Positions 27,034 through 35,974 of a stretch of DNA of 64,000 bases are shown here, piece by piece. A model generated the notes under the pieces. That model saw nothing but the letters and a program-made list of their open reading frames with translations. It ran no database searches and was not told where the DNA came from. The translations under genes were made by a program, and so were the position numbers. The stretch's first letter is position 1, and each line of letters starts with the position of its first letter. The stretch spans positions 62,001 through 126,000 of the forward strand of contig CALJAK010000002.1 of the NCBI GenBank assembly GCA_938027595.1, in the 5' to 3' direction. The DNA comes from an uncultured Thermoproteales archaeon. GTDB taxonomy: Archaea > Thermoproteota > Thermoprotei > Thermoproteales > Thermoproteaceae.

Positions 27034-28182
27034 GTGGCTAGAATTGCGCGTTATTATAGAGAGTACGGGATTAAGTTAGTCAGAGGGTTTATGCAATACG
27101 TCTGGGACGACAACGGTAGGCGGTATCTAGATTGCAACACTAACCATGGAGTGGTGTTTTTGGGACACTCCAATCCGAAAATTGTGGAGGCAGTGAAGAG
27201 ACAGTTGGAGGAGATTTGGGCAGTTCCGTTGAACTTCTCCACTCCAGCCAGGGAGTTTTTTGTAAAAGAATTTTCCAAACTCCTCCCACCGCGGTTTGGC
27301 ACAATTTTCCTCCAGAACACCGGCACTGAGGCTGTGGAAGTGGCTATAAAAATAGCTAAGAAAATAACTAGGAGGCCAGTGGTAGTGGGGTTCACTAACA
27401 GTTTCCATGGGAGAACTATGGGCTCTCTCTCAATTACGTGGAATGAGAAGTATAGAAAAGCGTTTGAACCGCTTTATCCACACGTCCGCTTTGGAAAATT
27501 TAATGTAGTTTCAGAAGTGGAGAAGACAATAGGCGAGGACGTGTGTTGTGTAGTGGTAGAGCCAATCCAGGGCGAAGGCGGCGTTAACCCAGCTACGCAC
27601 GATTTTCTGAAAGCTCTGAGAGAAGAGACCATGCGCAAAGGCGCCATTTTGATAATTGACGAAATACAGACGGGCTTTGGGAGAACTGGCGCCACGTGGG
27701 CGTTTCAGAAATACAACATAGAACCCGACATATTCACCGCCGGCAAAGCCGTAGCTGGAGGATTGCCCATAGGCCTCGCAGTGGCTAAAGAGGAATACGG
27801 CGATGTGTTCGACCCGGGCGAGCACGGTTCTACTTTTGCTGGCAACGCCATAGTGATGGCAGCGGCAGCGGCTGCTTCTAGGTTGTTCAGAGAAGAAGAC
27901 ATCCCGACGAGAGCTGAGAGCATGGGAGCTAAATTCGCAAAAGCTCTCTCAGAAGTGGAGTCGAAATTAGCTGTTAGAGTAAAGGGAGCCGGCCTTATGT
28001 TAGGTTTAGAACTACGCGTCAAAGCGGACCAATTTATAAATTCAATGTTAGAGAGAGGCGTGCTCGCTCTCACTGCCGGCGTGAATACTCTGAGATTTCT
28101 CCCACCTTACGTAATTACTAACGAAGACATAGATACAGTGGCGTCCGTCTTATCTGAAGTTTTGAAAACGAATTCTTCTTAA
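27034..28182 (+). CDS. Class III aminotransferase, LysJ/ArgD-like
   Basis: The 382-residue PLP enzyme has NTGTEAVEVAIKIAKK, FTNSFHGRTMGSLS, the PLP-binding IIDEIQTGFGRTG, and the Schiff-base lysine in TAGKAVAGGLPIG. The size and motifs match LysW-gamma-aminoadipate-semialdehyde/acetylornithine aminotransferases, which serve lysine and arginine synthesis in crenarchaea. Other subgroups (for example 4-aminobutyrate transaminase) cannot be excluded. The TATA box aaaatttaaatta supports GTG 27034. The 3' end overlaps VKOR by 33 bp. Confidence 0.85.
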   Translation: MARIARYYREYGIKLVRGFMQYVWDDNGRRYLDCNTNHGVVFLGHSNPKIVEAVKRQLEEIWAVPLNFSTPAREFFVKEFSKLLPPRFGTIFLQNTGTEAVEVAIKIAKKITRRPVVVGFTNSFHGRTMGSLSITWNEKYRKAFEPLYPHVRFGKFNVVSEVEKTIGEDVCCVVVEPIQGEGGVNPATHDFLKALREETMRKGAILIIDEIQTGFGRTGATWAFQKYNIEPDIFTAGKAVAGGLPIGLAVAKEEYGDVFDPGEHGSTFAGNAIVMAAAAAASRLFREEDIPTRAESMGAKFAKALSEVESKLAVRVKGAGLMLGLELRVKADQFINSMLERGVLALTAGVNTLRFLPPYVITNEDIDTVASVLSEVLKTNSS

Positions 28183-28599
28183 GAAGAGAGATATTACTAC
28201 AAAATCTGCAATTATAAATATATGCATAATAGTACAATAAATACACACAGCTTTTAATACTACGAATTCCAAATATAACAAATACGGCAATATAACAACG
28301 CCAAGTAGACGCCACCAGAATAAAAATTTGACAATATGCAAGTTTAGAGTTCTATAAAACCACAAAACTACAGCAATGTTTACTAAGAACCAACCGGCTG
28401 CCAAAACGTCCAGTGGGAGGGGGCCTAGATATGCGTAACTACTTGTGAGGACTTTTACACAATCCGCCGTAACTCCCGGCAGAATTTCACCGGCGTAACA
28501 ACCTGGAGGTAGTTGGGCGAGGATGTAGAATAAATAAACTACTAGTAGAGAAGATATCAACCCACCAATGGAGAAGAGCACCAACAGTGGGAGCCACAC
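28150..28599 (-). CDS. VKOR-family disulfide oxidoreductase
   Basis: 149 residues with four transmembrane segments. The loop cysteines lie in PPGCYAGEI and TADCVKVLTSSYAYLG, including the Ser of the VKOR quinone site, and the active-site CIYC motif lies near residue 119 in the last hairpin. Family knowledge: these proteins pass electrons from dithiol proteins to quinone and so form disulfides. Hyperthermophilic crenarchaea carry many protein disulfides. It shares a divergent promoter with the radical SAM gene. Confidence 0.88.
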   Translation of the reverse strand: MWLPLLVLFSIGGLISSLLVVYLFYILAQLPPGCYAGEILPGVTADCVKVLTSSYAYLGPLPLDVLAAGWFLVNIAVVLWFYRTLNLHIVKFLFWWRLLGVVILPYLLYLEFVVLKAVCIYCTIMHIFIIADFVVISLFLRRIRFQNFR

Positions 28600-28611
28600 A
28601 TTTCCAAATGT

Positions 28612-28627
28612 TCTATAAATATATCTC
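28612..28627. promoter_or_regulatory. Bidirectional TATA region, VKOR / radical SAM gene
   Basis: ctataaatatatctcc lies about 21-25 bp from the GTG start at 28599 and about 23 bp from the GTG start at 28639. It is the only A/T-rich element between the two genes. Confidence 0.55.
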
Positions 28628-28638
28628 CCCTCATATTT

Positions 28639-29448
28639 GTGAAAACTTACGAAATACGGGTAAAGAGGGCGCTTTCGTTTTCAAAACTACCGGAGTATCA
28701 ATACGCGCTTAATCCATACGTCGGCTGTCTCCACGGCTGTCTCTACTGCTACGCTATTGAATTCACGCGCGGTCCTCCCGCAGCTGCGTGGGGAGATTTG
28801 GTATATGTCAAAGTTAATTTGATAGAAGTCCTAGAGAGAGAAGTGAAAAAAGTCAAACCGGGAGTTGTGGGTTTATCCACAATTACAGATCCCTACATTC
28901 CGCCGGAGGTTAAATATCGCATTGTGAGGAGAGCTCTACCCATTTTAACTGAGGCGGGGTTTAGAGTATCTGTCCAGACTAAGTCAGGGCTTGTGGTTAG
29001 AGATGTAGATTTGTTTGTCAAATATAGAGACAAAATTGATGTGGGGATTACAATCACTACGTTGAGCGATAAAGCGAGGATTTTGGAACCAATGGCGTCT
29101 CATCCGTTGGCTAGAGCCGCCGCAGTGAGGAAGCTGACCGCGGCGGGCGTGAGGACTTGGATATTTCTAGGGCCTGTGATACCCAGTTTCAACGACAGTG
29201 TAGACGACATAGTGGGAGTGGTGAAGCTAGCCGCCGAAGTCGGAGCGGAGTTGTTTTACGACAGGTACAGACCGAGGCCTCGAGCTAACGAGAGGCTCAA
29301 GAGGCAGTTTAGAGACGTGAGTTATGATAGTCTATGGTGGACTGCCGTGAAGAAGCGTATCGAGAGGGTGTGTGTAGATCACGGCGTTAGGTGTATAGAC
29401 GTGGAAGAAGAACGGCAGATTTTACCTGATGTATATAAATACGTCTAG
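28639..29448 (+). CDS. Radical SAM protein, SplB/Rv2578c-like family
   Basis: 269 residues. NPYVGCLHGCLYCYAIEF gives the C-x3-C-x2-C cluster and the NPY motif of the spore-photoproduct-lyase-like group. VGLSTITDPYIPPEVKYRI and WIFLGPVIPSFND are typical of this group. The molecular substrate of the archaeal members is unknown; DNA repair is a possibility but unproven. It may form an operon with the following small gene. Confidence 0.82.
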   Translation: MKTYEIRVKRALSFSKLPEYQYALNPYVGCLHGCLYCYAIEFTRGPPAAAWGDLVYVKVNLIEVLEREVKKVKPGVVGLSTITDPYIPPEVKYRIVRRALPILTEAGFRVSVQTKSGLVVRDVDLFVKYRDKIDVGITITTLSDKARILEPMASHPLARAAAVRKLTAAGVRTWIFLGPVIPSFNDSVDDIVGVVKLAAEVGAELFYDRYRPRPRANERLKRQFRDVSYDSLWWTAVKKRIERVCVDHGVRCIDVEEERQILPDVYKYV

Positions 29449-29451
29449 AGT

Positions 29452-29649
29452 GTGTCAATTATGTTCTATATCTATGTGAATAAGAAGAAGAAGAGAATTT
29501 TCGTTACTTCATCTCGTTTTGTAGACAGAGAGTGGAAACTCGTTGGGTCTTATCAAAAACTAGAGTTAGCTATGGTTAGGGGGCGGAGGTTAGCCGACGC
29601 TTCAGACTACGTGTTGGAGTGGAGATTTTCAAATATTAGACAAGTCTAA
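29452..29649 (+). CDS. Small basic protein, unknown
   Basis: 65 residues, starting 4 bp after the radical SAM gene (GTG 29452 or ATG 29461). It is rich in Lys/Arg and aromatics (YIYVNKKKKRIFVTSSRF) and predicted as small alpha/beta. The tight spacing suggests co-expression. No family recognised. Confidence 0.5.
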   Translation: MSIMFYIYVNKKKKRIFVTSSRFVDREWKLVGSYQKLELAMVRGRRLADASDYVLEWRFSNIRQV

Positions 29650-29727
29650 ATTTTCGGTTTAGATCAGTTTAAATACTCGCAAGTTTTTTAGCTTTGGAAA
29701 AATTTTATCCACCATTCGGAGTAATTT

Positions 29728-30831
29728 GTGCGTCTGCTTAGATTTCTAGGGCCGGCTACGATAGTTTCAGTGGCGTATATTGACCCAGGTAACTTCGGAG
29801 CGAATATTGAAGCGGGGCGGAGTTTTGGGTTTGCCTTACTTTGGGTAGTTCTCCTCAGCGGTTTTTTAGCAATTGCAATTCAATACGTCGCCGGCATGGT
29901 GGGCATTGCCAGGGGCGTGGGGTTGTTAAGTCTCATGGCTAGACACAAGAAGTGGTTTACTCCCGTAGTTATAACAATAGTGTTAGCCACAGACATGGCT
30001 GAATACATGGGGGTAATTTTGGGTTTACATCTCTTGTTTGGCATACCTATCGAGATGGCGGCAGTGGTGGGTGTGATAGACGTCGTCATATTGGCAATTT
30101 TAGCTGACAAGAGAGAACTATTCGTGAAAGTCATCGGGTCGATGGTAGTTGCGGTGGGGGTAAGCTTCATAGTGCAATTGTACTACATAAAGCCCGAGTT
30201 GTCCGCCTTAGCCGCCCCCTCTCTCACTGGAGAAGCGGCGTTGGTGGCGGCTGCGATTGTGGGGGCCACCATCATGCCACATGCAGTTTTGCTCCACAGC
30301 CACCTTGCGGTGGGGCAAGCTAGGAGAGAACATTTGCACCAAACGGCGTTTAATCTATTCGGCGTTACGTTCATAAACGCCGCTATATTAATCACTTCAG
30401 CCCAAGTCCTCCACGGAGTTGACGCAGATATTCAAGACGTGCCGCGGATACTCGAACCGCTCTACGGACCGCTATCGGCGATGTTGTTCTCTCTAGCTCT
30501 CTTGTTTGCCGGCATTTCCTCCTCTGCTGTTTCGGTTGAAGTCGGCGTTCTCGCAGCTCGGTATCTATTCGACAGGCGTCTAAACATGTGGAAAGCGAGA
30601 CTTGCAGCCAGGGGATTTAATCTCATGCCAGCCGTACTGGCGGTGGGAGCTCTCGGAGCATCTCCCCTGGAGATATTAGTCTACACACAAGCCGCGTTAG
30701 CGGCAACTCTACCAGTGATTTTAGTAGTGTTGTGGTATTTCGCTAGAGGCGTAGTGAATCGCTGGCTTTCAATCGCGACCGCAGCCTCCGCTGTATACGC
30801 TGGATTGTTAGTAATCATGTCACTATTTTAA
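29728..30831 (+). CDS. mntH: NRAMP-family divalent metal transporter
   Basis: 367 residues with ten or eleven membrane segments. The TM1 motif AYIDPGNFGANI contains the metal-binding Asp and Asn, and TM6 has ATIMPHAVLLHSHL with the conserved Met and His ligands. Family function is proton-coupled uptake of Mn2+ or Fe2+. The DtxR-family regulator 16 bp downstream supports manganese or iron. The start is GTG 29728; a ggag sequence 8 bp before it could be a ribosome-binding site, unusual among neighbours. Confidence 0.92.
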   Translation: MRLLRFLGPATIVSVAYIDPGNFGANIEAGRSFGFALLWVVLLSGFLAIAIQYVAGMVGIARGVGLLSLMARHKKWFTPVVITIVLATDMAEYMGVILGLHLLFGIPIEMAAVVGVIDVVILAILADKRELFVKVIGSMVVAVGVSFIVQLYYIKPELSALAAPSLTGEAALVAAAIVGATIMPHAVLLHSHLAVGQARREHLHQTAFNLFGVTFINAAILITSAQVLHGVDADIQDVPRILEPLYGPLSAMLFSLALLFAGISSSAVSVEVGVLAARYLFDRRLNMWKARLAARGFNLMPAVLAVGALGASPLEILVYTQAALAATLPVILVVLWYFARGVVNRWLSIATAASAVYAGLLVIMSLF

Positions 30832-30846
30832 ACGTCTACTATCTCC

Positions 30847-31236
30847 ATGGAAGGTCACGAAATCATCAGATACCGCGCAGAACACTATCTAGAAACTATA
30901 CACAAACTGGGGCCAAACGCCACTTTGACCAACATAGCGAAAACATTGGGCGTAAAGCCCAGCACTGCTCGTAAGATGTTGTTCTATCTACAGAAAAGGG
31001 GATTAGTTGAATATGGCGGGAGGAGCGGAGTGCGGCTCACCGAGGAGGGAATTAAAAGAGTGGAGAACTTAAACTACGTCCACAGAACTCTAGCGGAGTT
31101 TTTCAAATCCATTGGAGTAGAGGAAAAACTAGCCGAGTCAGAAGCTGAGAAGTTGGAACATGTAATAGATAAACAAATCGTAGAGAAGATAGAGGCGGTT
31201 ACGGCTTTAGTAAATGCGTTGAAGAAAATCTGCTAA
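30847..31236 (+). CDS. DtxR/MntR-family metal-dependent regulator
   Basis: 129 residues. The N-terminal winged helix ([19 protein letters not shown] to [20 protein letters not shown]) is followed by the metal-binding dimerisation domain, with [11 protein letters not shown] and [13 protein letters not shown] supplying His and Glu ligands. It lacks the SH3-like third domain, like MntR. It probably represses the upstream NRAMP gene when Mn2+ or Fe2+ is abundant. Its position as the second gene of the operon implies autoregulation. Confidence 0.88.
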   Translation: MEGHEIIRYRAEHYLETIHKLGPNATLTNIAKTLGVKPSTARKMLFYLQKRGLVEYGGRSGVRLTEEGIKRVENLNYVHRTLAEFFKSIGVEEKLAESEAEKLEHVIDKQIVEKIEAVTALVNALKKIC

Positions 31237-31838
31237 CCTCTGCCAATCGCGTTCAATATTTTTCTCACTTTATCCATGTCTTTTACACCAGGGCTTTTCT
31301 CAACTCCACTAGATATGTCAATCATGTAGGGCGACAAGACAGCCACTAAATGCACGTTGTCTGGCGTAATGCCGCCCGCTACTGCTATTTTGCCGAGCTT
31401 CACCACATCTCGCAATTGAGATAACGGAATCTTCAACCCACCCTCGTAGTGGGCGTAGTTTTTCTTATCTGCGTCTACCAAGACGTATTCGTGTGGGGTG
31501 TTCAACCATTTCTGCACTTCGCTCACCAGCGTAGAGGAGCGATATGTCACCACTGGCGCCAGTCTCACTGTGTTGGACGACAATGGCTGTGTGATGCTGT
31601 GGTGTTGGACAACGGGTATTTCCAACTCTTCTGCAATCCGCAGCGCGGTCTCTATCGGCATAGACGCCGTTACTAAAACCGGCGTGCTCGTCTTCACGCG
31701 TCTCCTCAACTCTCTCAACTTCCACGTGTCCACATGGCGGGGGCTATGGACGTCGTGTACAAAACCGACGTAATCCACAACGCCGTCTAGCGCTGCCGCG
31801 TCCTCAGTTCTCGTCACGCCGCAGATTTTGATTTTCAC
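31233..31838 (-). CDS. trpF: Phosphoribosylanthranilate isomerase
   Basis: The 201-residue beta/alpha-barrel has [14 protein letters not shown] with the catalytic cysteine at residue 5, [12 protein letters not shown] with the acid aspartate, AGGITPDNV and [14 protein letters not shown]. It performs the Amadori rearrangement of PRA to CdRP. It is divergent from the trpB-D-E-G-A operon, and the intergenic region holds both promoters. GTG start at 31838. The 3' end overlaps the DtxR-like gene by 4 bp. Confidence 0.94.
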   Translation of the reverse strand: MKIKICGVTRTEDAAALDGVVDYVGFVHDVHSPRHVDTWKLRELRRRVKTSTPVLVTASMPIETALRIAEELEIPVVQHHSITQPLSSNTVRLAPVVTYRSSTLVSEVQKWLNTPHEYVLVDADKKNYAHYEGGLKIPLSQLRDVVKLGKIAVAGGITPDNVHLVAVLSPYMIDISSGVEKSPGVKDMDKVRKILNAIGRG

Positions 31839-31840
31839 AC

Positions 31841-31884
31841 TATTTATATAGTGGAGATTTTTAACTATGGCTTCGGGGTGGTGA
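31841..31884 (+). promoter_or_regulatory. trpB promoter and MASGW leader minigene
   Basis: The TATA box tttatata is at 31843-31850. 24 bp after it begins, ATG 31867 opens a five-codon frame Met-Ala-Ser-Gly-Trp-stop. The stop TGA (31882-31884) overlaps the second of two possible trpB starts (GTG 31878, GTG 31881). The 17 bases 31865-31881 recur exactly at 33138-33154 before trpD. The expected leaderless transcript would begin at or very near this ATG. Confidence 0.5.
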
Positions 31885-33119
31885 ATAAGTGGTATAACAT
31901 TGCGGCAGACTTACCAGCGGTATTGCCTCCGCTCAGAGATCCAGACACTGGAGATAGTAGGATTGCACTACTAACTAAAATACTCCCCAGCGCGTTGATA
32001 GATCAAGAACTCTCGGCAGAGCGGTGGATTTCCATACCTGAAGAAGTGAGAGCCATCTACGCCAGGCTGGGGAGACCCACGCCCCTCGTGAGAGCTGAAG
32101 GCCTAGAGCGAGCGCTAGGCACCGGCGTTAGGATTTACTACAAATACGAAGGTGTGCTGCCGGTGGGTTCTCACAAACTAAACACCGCAGTGGCCCAAGC
32201 CTACTACGCCAAAGCCGACGGCGCTAGAGAAGTGGCTACGGAAACCGGCGCTGGTCAGTGGGGGATGGCTACCTCTCTCGCAGCGTCTCTCTTTGGTCTC
32301 AGAGCTGTAGTTTTTATGACTCGCTCCTCCTACGCCTCCAAGAGACAGAGAGTGATTTTCATGAAGACTTACGGCGCTGTGGTGTACCCAAGCCCAAGCG
32401 ACGTCACCGAGAGTGGTCGTAAACACTACGAGCCTAATCACCCAGGTTCTCTGGGTATCGCCATTTCTGAAGCTGTGGAGTACGTCCTCTCTGGCGAGAG
32501 GAGGCGATATCTGCCGGGTAGCGTCATGGAGTTTGTACTCATCCACCAAACTGTAATAGGGCTCGAGACAATTTCGCAAATGCCAGAAGAACCCGACGTG
32601 GCGGTGGCGTGTGTCGGCGGTGGTTCTAACTTCGGCGGGTTCACTTACCCAATGTTGGGAGCGAAGTTGAGGGGGGAGGGCTTCGAGAAGACGCGGTTTG
32701 TGGCTGTGGAGTCTTCAGCAGCTCCAAAACTAACGGCGGGTCAGTATAAATACGATTTCCCAGACGCCGTTGGCGTTTTGCCGATGGTGAAGATGTACAC
32801 TCTGGGACACGATTATGTACCTCCCCCAGTGCACGCAGCTGGATTGAGATACCACGGAGCGGCCTCTAGCCTCTCTGTGTTGAGAAAACTTGGCCATATA
32901 GAAGCGATGGCTTTTCCACAAGACGAAGTAATGCGCGCCGCTGTCTTCTTCGCTAGAGCTGAGGGCGTTATACCAGCGCCGGAGTCTGCACATGCAGTGA
33001 GAGCTGCAGTGGAGTTAGCTAAGAAACTACCGCGGGGTTCTGTGATTGTGGTTAACGTGTCTGGACATGGACTTCTCGACGTAGATGCATATGAAAAAGT
33101 GTTGGCAGAAAATTTATAA
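31878..33119 (+). CDS. trpB: Tryptophan synthase beta chain, TrpB2 type (operon copy)
   Basis: About 413 residues from GTG 31878; an in-frame GTG at 31851 overlaps the TATA box and would not be in the mRNA. TrpB2 features: [11 protein letters not shown] near the start, the PLP lysine in [18 protein letters not shown] and [10 protein letters not shown]. It condenses indole with serine. Location in an operon with trpA suggests it is the biosynthetic partner of TrpA, as proposed for operon-encoded crenarchaeal TrpB2. It overlaps a short Trp-containing leader frame. Confidence 0.93.
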   Translation: MVNKWYNIAADLPAVLPPLRDPDTGDSRIALLTKILPSALIDQELSAERWISIPEEVRAIYARLGRPTPLVRAEGLERALGTGVRIYYKYEGVLPVGSHKLNTAVAQAYYAKADGAREVATETGAGQWGMATSLAASLFGLRAVVFMTRSSYASKRQRVIFMKTYGAVVYPSPSDVTESGRKHYEPNHPGSLGIAISEAVEYVLSGERRRYLPGSVMEFVLIHQTVIGLETISQMPEEPDVAVACVGGGSNFGGFTYPMLGAKLRGEGFEKTRFVAVESSAAPKLTAGQYKYDFPDAVGVLPMVKMYTLGHDYVPPPVHAAGLRYHGAASSLSVLRKLGHIEAMAFPQDEVMRAAVFFARAEGVIPAPESAHAVRAAVELAKKLPRGSVIVVNVSGHGLLDVDAYEKVLAENL

Positions 33120-33166
33120 GTAATTCAATGAGAAATGCTATGGCTTCGGGGTGGGTAAAGCGATAG
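33113..33166 (+). promoter_or_regulatory. trpD internal promoter and second MASGW leader
   Basis: The TATA box tttataag (33113-33120) overlaps the stop codon of trpB and starts exactly 27 bp before ATG 33140. That ATG opens Met-Ala-Ser-Gly-Trp-Val-Lys-Arg-stop (stop TAG 33164-33166), which overlaps the trpD start GTG 33151 in another frame. The segment 33138-33154 is identical to the trpB leader. Confidence 0.5.
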
Positions 33167-34152
33167 AAATTTTGAAAAAAGTTGGTGAAGGTGGCAAGCT
33201 AAGCGCAGAAGAGGCTTATCTCCTAGGTAGATTTATCCTCAATGGTGAAATTGGCGAAGTGGAGATAGCCGCAGTGCTCTCAGCCATGAGAGCCAGAGGC
33301 GAAACCGCCGAAGAAATTATTGGGTTTGTGAAAATGGCGAGAGAACTAGCGGTAAAAATACCAATGAGAGTGGACGCTATAGACACTGCGGGCACTGGTG
33401 GTGATGGAGCTAAGACAATCAACCTATCCACCGCGGCTGCAATTGTGGCATCAGCCGCAGGCGCTCGCGTTTTGAAACATGGAAATCGCTCTGCATCTGG
33501 TTTCTTTGGTAGTGCAGACTTCATGGAGGCGGTTGGATATAACTTAAACATCGGACCAGAGAAAGCAGCTGAGTTAGTAGAGTCTGTGGGGTTTGCTTTT
33601 GTCTTTGCGCCTAAGTACCACCCAGCGTTTGCTAGAGTGGCGCCGGTGAGAAAGAAACTTCCCTTTAGAACTATCTTCAACTTAGTGGGGCCCTTGGCTA
33701 ATCCCGGCTGCGTCAAGCGTCAGTTAATTGGCGTGTCGGAAAGTAAATTGTTAGAGACAATGGCGGAGGCTGCAGCTGGGTTGGGACTTCAGAAGGCGGT
33801 CATTGTCTTTGGAAACGGCGTGGATGAAGTGTCTACAGAAGGCCCCACTGAAGTGGTTGAGGTGCGAAATCTGAAAGTGGAACGATATACAATAACACCC
33901 AGCGATTTGGGGGCACCTCTCGTGAAATTACCCAAAGTCGAGAGTAGAGAGGAGGCTGTGGAGAAAGCCTTGAGGGGTCTGAGGGGCGTGGATAGAGAGG
34001 CCAAGATCGCCATTGGGATAAACGCAGCGCTTGCGTTGTACGTGGCGGATGTAGTTAAAGACTTCCGTGACGGTTATCAACTGGCGCTTGAAACTATCGA
34101 AAGTGGATTAGCTCACTCTAAACTTGTGCAGATTGTGGAGGCGTCGCGATGA
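33151..34152 (+). CDS. trpD: Anthranilate phosphoribosyltransferase
   Basis: The 333-residue protein has the PRPP/Mg2+ site DTAGTGGDGAKTINLSTA and the anthranilate-binding KHGNRSASGFFGSADFMEA. It also has RTIFNLVGPLANP and the acidic VFGNGVDEVSTEGPTEV motif. It transfers phosphoribose to anthranilate. GTG 33151 gives the expected N-terminal helix; no ATG exists in frame nearby. The following trpE overlaps by 4 bp. Confidence 0.95.
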   Translation: MGKAIEILKKVGEGGKLSAEEAYLLGRFILNGEIGEVEIAAVLSAMRARGETAEEIIGFVKMARELAVKIPMRVDAIDTAGTGGDGAKTINLSTAAAIVASAAGARVLKHGNRSASGFFGSADFMEAVGYNLNIGPEKAAELVESVGFAFVFAPKYHPAFARVAPVRKKLPFRTIFNLVGPLANPGCVKRQLIGVSESKLLETMAEAAAGLGLQKAVIVFGNGVDEVSTEGPTEVVEVRNLKVERYTITPSDLGAPLVKLPKVESREEAVEKALRGLRGVDREAKIAIGINAALALYVADVVKDFRDGYQLALETIESGLAHSKLVQIVEASR

Positions 34153-35408
34153 AGATCCCACTTTCTCAACTCCCCCATCCTCAAGAGTTGGCGCACATGT
34201 TACACGCCGCTGGGGAGGATTTCGTGGCGCTTCTGGAATCTGGCCAGGGTTATGTAGATAGGTCTCGATACACATTGGTGGCGTGGGGGATTGAGGAGGA
34301 GTATCTCACATATGGTGTAGAGCTTTATGACACGCTAGACGGCGCTTATAGAAGCATCAAGCAATATCCCTCGCCTCTGGGCGGCGATGTGGTTATCGGG
34401 GCAGTTATGTACGACGCAGTTGCTTACATAGAGCCGTTGTTGTTGAAATACAACCGCGTAGAGCGGGAGTTGCCAGTGGCGTTTTTCATAAAACCAGCTG
34501 GTTACATTCTCTACGACAAACTGCTCGGCAGAGCGTGTCTACACGGCGACATGCCCAAGACAAGGGGGAGCAAACTTGGCGATATGTCCATAGAGGGGCC
34601 TCTAGACCAAGTGGACAGAGCTAAGTTCGTCAAGTGGGTGGTTGAAGCTAAGGAGAGGATTAGAGCGGGCGAAATTTTCCAAGTGGTGTTATCGCGTTTT
34701 GAGGAATTTAGAGCGAGGGGTGATTTGTTTAGACTTTACGTAAACTTAGTTAACTTAAACCCCTCGCCGTATATGTATTTCTTGAAGTGGCGCGACGTAT
34801 ACATAATTGGCGCTTCTCCAGAGCTTCTCTTCAAAACTTCTGGCGACCGCGTAGAGACACACCCCATAGCTGGCACAAGACCTCGCGGCTCTACAGAGGA
34901 GGAGGACATCAGACTGGAGGAGGAGATGCTCCGCGATGAGAAAGAGCTCGCCGAACACGTTATGTTAGTAGATTTAGCTCGCAATGACTTGGGGCGGGTT
35001 TGTAGACCTGGCACGGTCAAGGTGGACGAGCTCTACGCCGTGGAGAAATACAGCAGAGTCCAACATATAGTCTCTAGAGTGTCTTGTATAATGGCACATA
35101 GATATACCCCTGTGGATGTGTTGTGGGCCACACACCCAGCTGGCACTGTGTCCGGAGCTCCCAAAGTTAGAGCTATGGAAATAATTGCGGAATTTGAGGA
35201 AAAGCCACGGGGTTTCTACGCGGGCGCGTTGGGTTTCTTCTCTCCCAATCTGTCTGAGTTTGCTATTGCTATTAGAACTGCAATTGTGAAGAACCAGACG
35301 TTGAGAATTCAAGCGGGAGCCGGCGTGGTTTATGACTCTAACCCGGAAAATGAATATAGAGAAACCGAGGCGAAACTCAGAGCGTTGAAGGAGGCGCTAT
35401 GGACTTGA
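34149..35408 (+). CDS. trpE: Anthranilate synthase component I
   Basis: 419 residues. The N-terminal DFVALLESGQG carries the LLES motif that binds tryptophan in feedback-inhibited enzymes. The chorismate-binding core has GASPELLFKTSGDRVETHPIAGTRPRG, LVDLARNDLGRVC, THPAGTVSGAPKVRAMEII and FYAGALGFF. It makes anthranilate with ammonia delivered by TrpG. Start ATG overlaps trpD's stop; trpG starts 10 bp before its end. Confidence 0.95.
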   Translation: MKIPLSQLPHPQELAHMLHAAGEDFVALLESGQGYVDRSRYTLVAWGIEEEYLTYGVELYDTLDGAYRSIKQYPSPLGGDVVIGAVMYDAVAYIEPLLLKYNRVERELPVAFFIKPAGYILYDKLLGRACLHGDMPKTRGSKLGDMSIEGPLDQVDRAKFVKWVVEAKERIRAGEIFQVVLSRFEEFRARGDLFRLYVNLVNLNPSPYMYFLKWRDVYIIGASPELLFKTSGDRVETHPIAGTRPRGSTEEEDIRLEEEMLRDEKELAEHVMLVDLARNDLGRVCRPGTVKVDELYAVEKYSRVQHIVSRVSCIMAHRYTPVDVLWATHPAGTVSGAPKVRAMEIIAEFEEKPRGFYAGALGFFSPNLSEFAIAIRTAIVKNQTLRIQAGAGVVYDSNPENEYRETEAKLRALKEALWT

Positions 35409-35974
35409 CGTTGATAATAGACAATTACGACAGTTTCGTCTTCAATTTGGCACATTACGTCGCTGAATTCGGCAGCAGACCAGTCGTCTTGAGAAATGAC
35501 GAAGTGACAGTCAAGATCGTCGAGAGGATGCGCCCGGATAGGTTGATAATTTCGCCAGGTCCCGGCAGTCCCGTCAATCCTCGCGACGTTGGCAACTCGG
35601 CGGATATTGTTAGAGAATTCTCTGGCAGGATACCCATATTGGGAGTTTGTTTAGGTCACCAAATTATTGGGTATGTCTTTGGCGCCTCCATAAGGGGAGC
35701 TAGGACTATAAAACACGGCAAGACTAGCCAGATAAGACACAACGGAGGCCCGCTTTATCACTCAATTCCTGAGGTATTTACGGCAATGAGATACCACAGT
35801 CTCGTCTTAGACAACATTCCGGAGAGTTTAGTTATAGATGCAGTTTCTCTAGACGATGGGGAGGTGATGGGAGTGAGACATGTGGAACATCCCACTTTCG
35901 GTGTGCAGTTCCACCCAGAGTCTGTGGGCACTCCCCACGGCAAGAGAATTATTAAGAATTTTCTAGACGTATGA
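35399..35974 (+). CDS. trpG: Anthranilate synthase component II (glutaminase)
   Basis: The 191-residue class I glutaminase has IDNYDSFVFNLAHY at the start, ISPGPGSP for the oxyanion region, the nucleophile in GVCLGHQIIGY and the catalytic dyad in VQFHPESVGTPHG. It hydrolyses glutamine and channels ammonia to TrpE. It overlaps trpE by 10 bp and trpA by 4 bp. Confidence 0.95.
   Translation: MDLTLIIDNYDSFVFNLAHYVAEFGSRPVVLRNDEVTVKIVERMRPDRLIISPGPGSPVNPRDVGNSADIVREFSGRIPILGVCLGHQIIGYVFGASIRGARTIKHGKTSQIRHNGGPLYHSIPEVFTAMRYHSLVLDNIPESLVIDAVSLDDGEVMGVRHVEHPTFGVQFHPESVGTPHGKRIIKNFLDV

Noticed and set aside
31851-31877. GTG 31851 as the trpB start
   Set aside because: It lies directly against the TATA box, upstream of the expected transcription start, so it should not be part of the mRNA.
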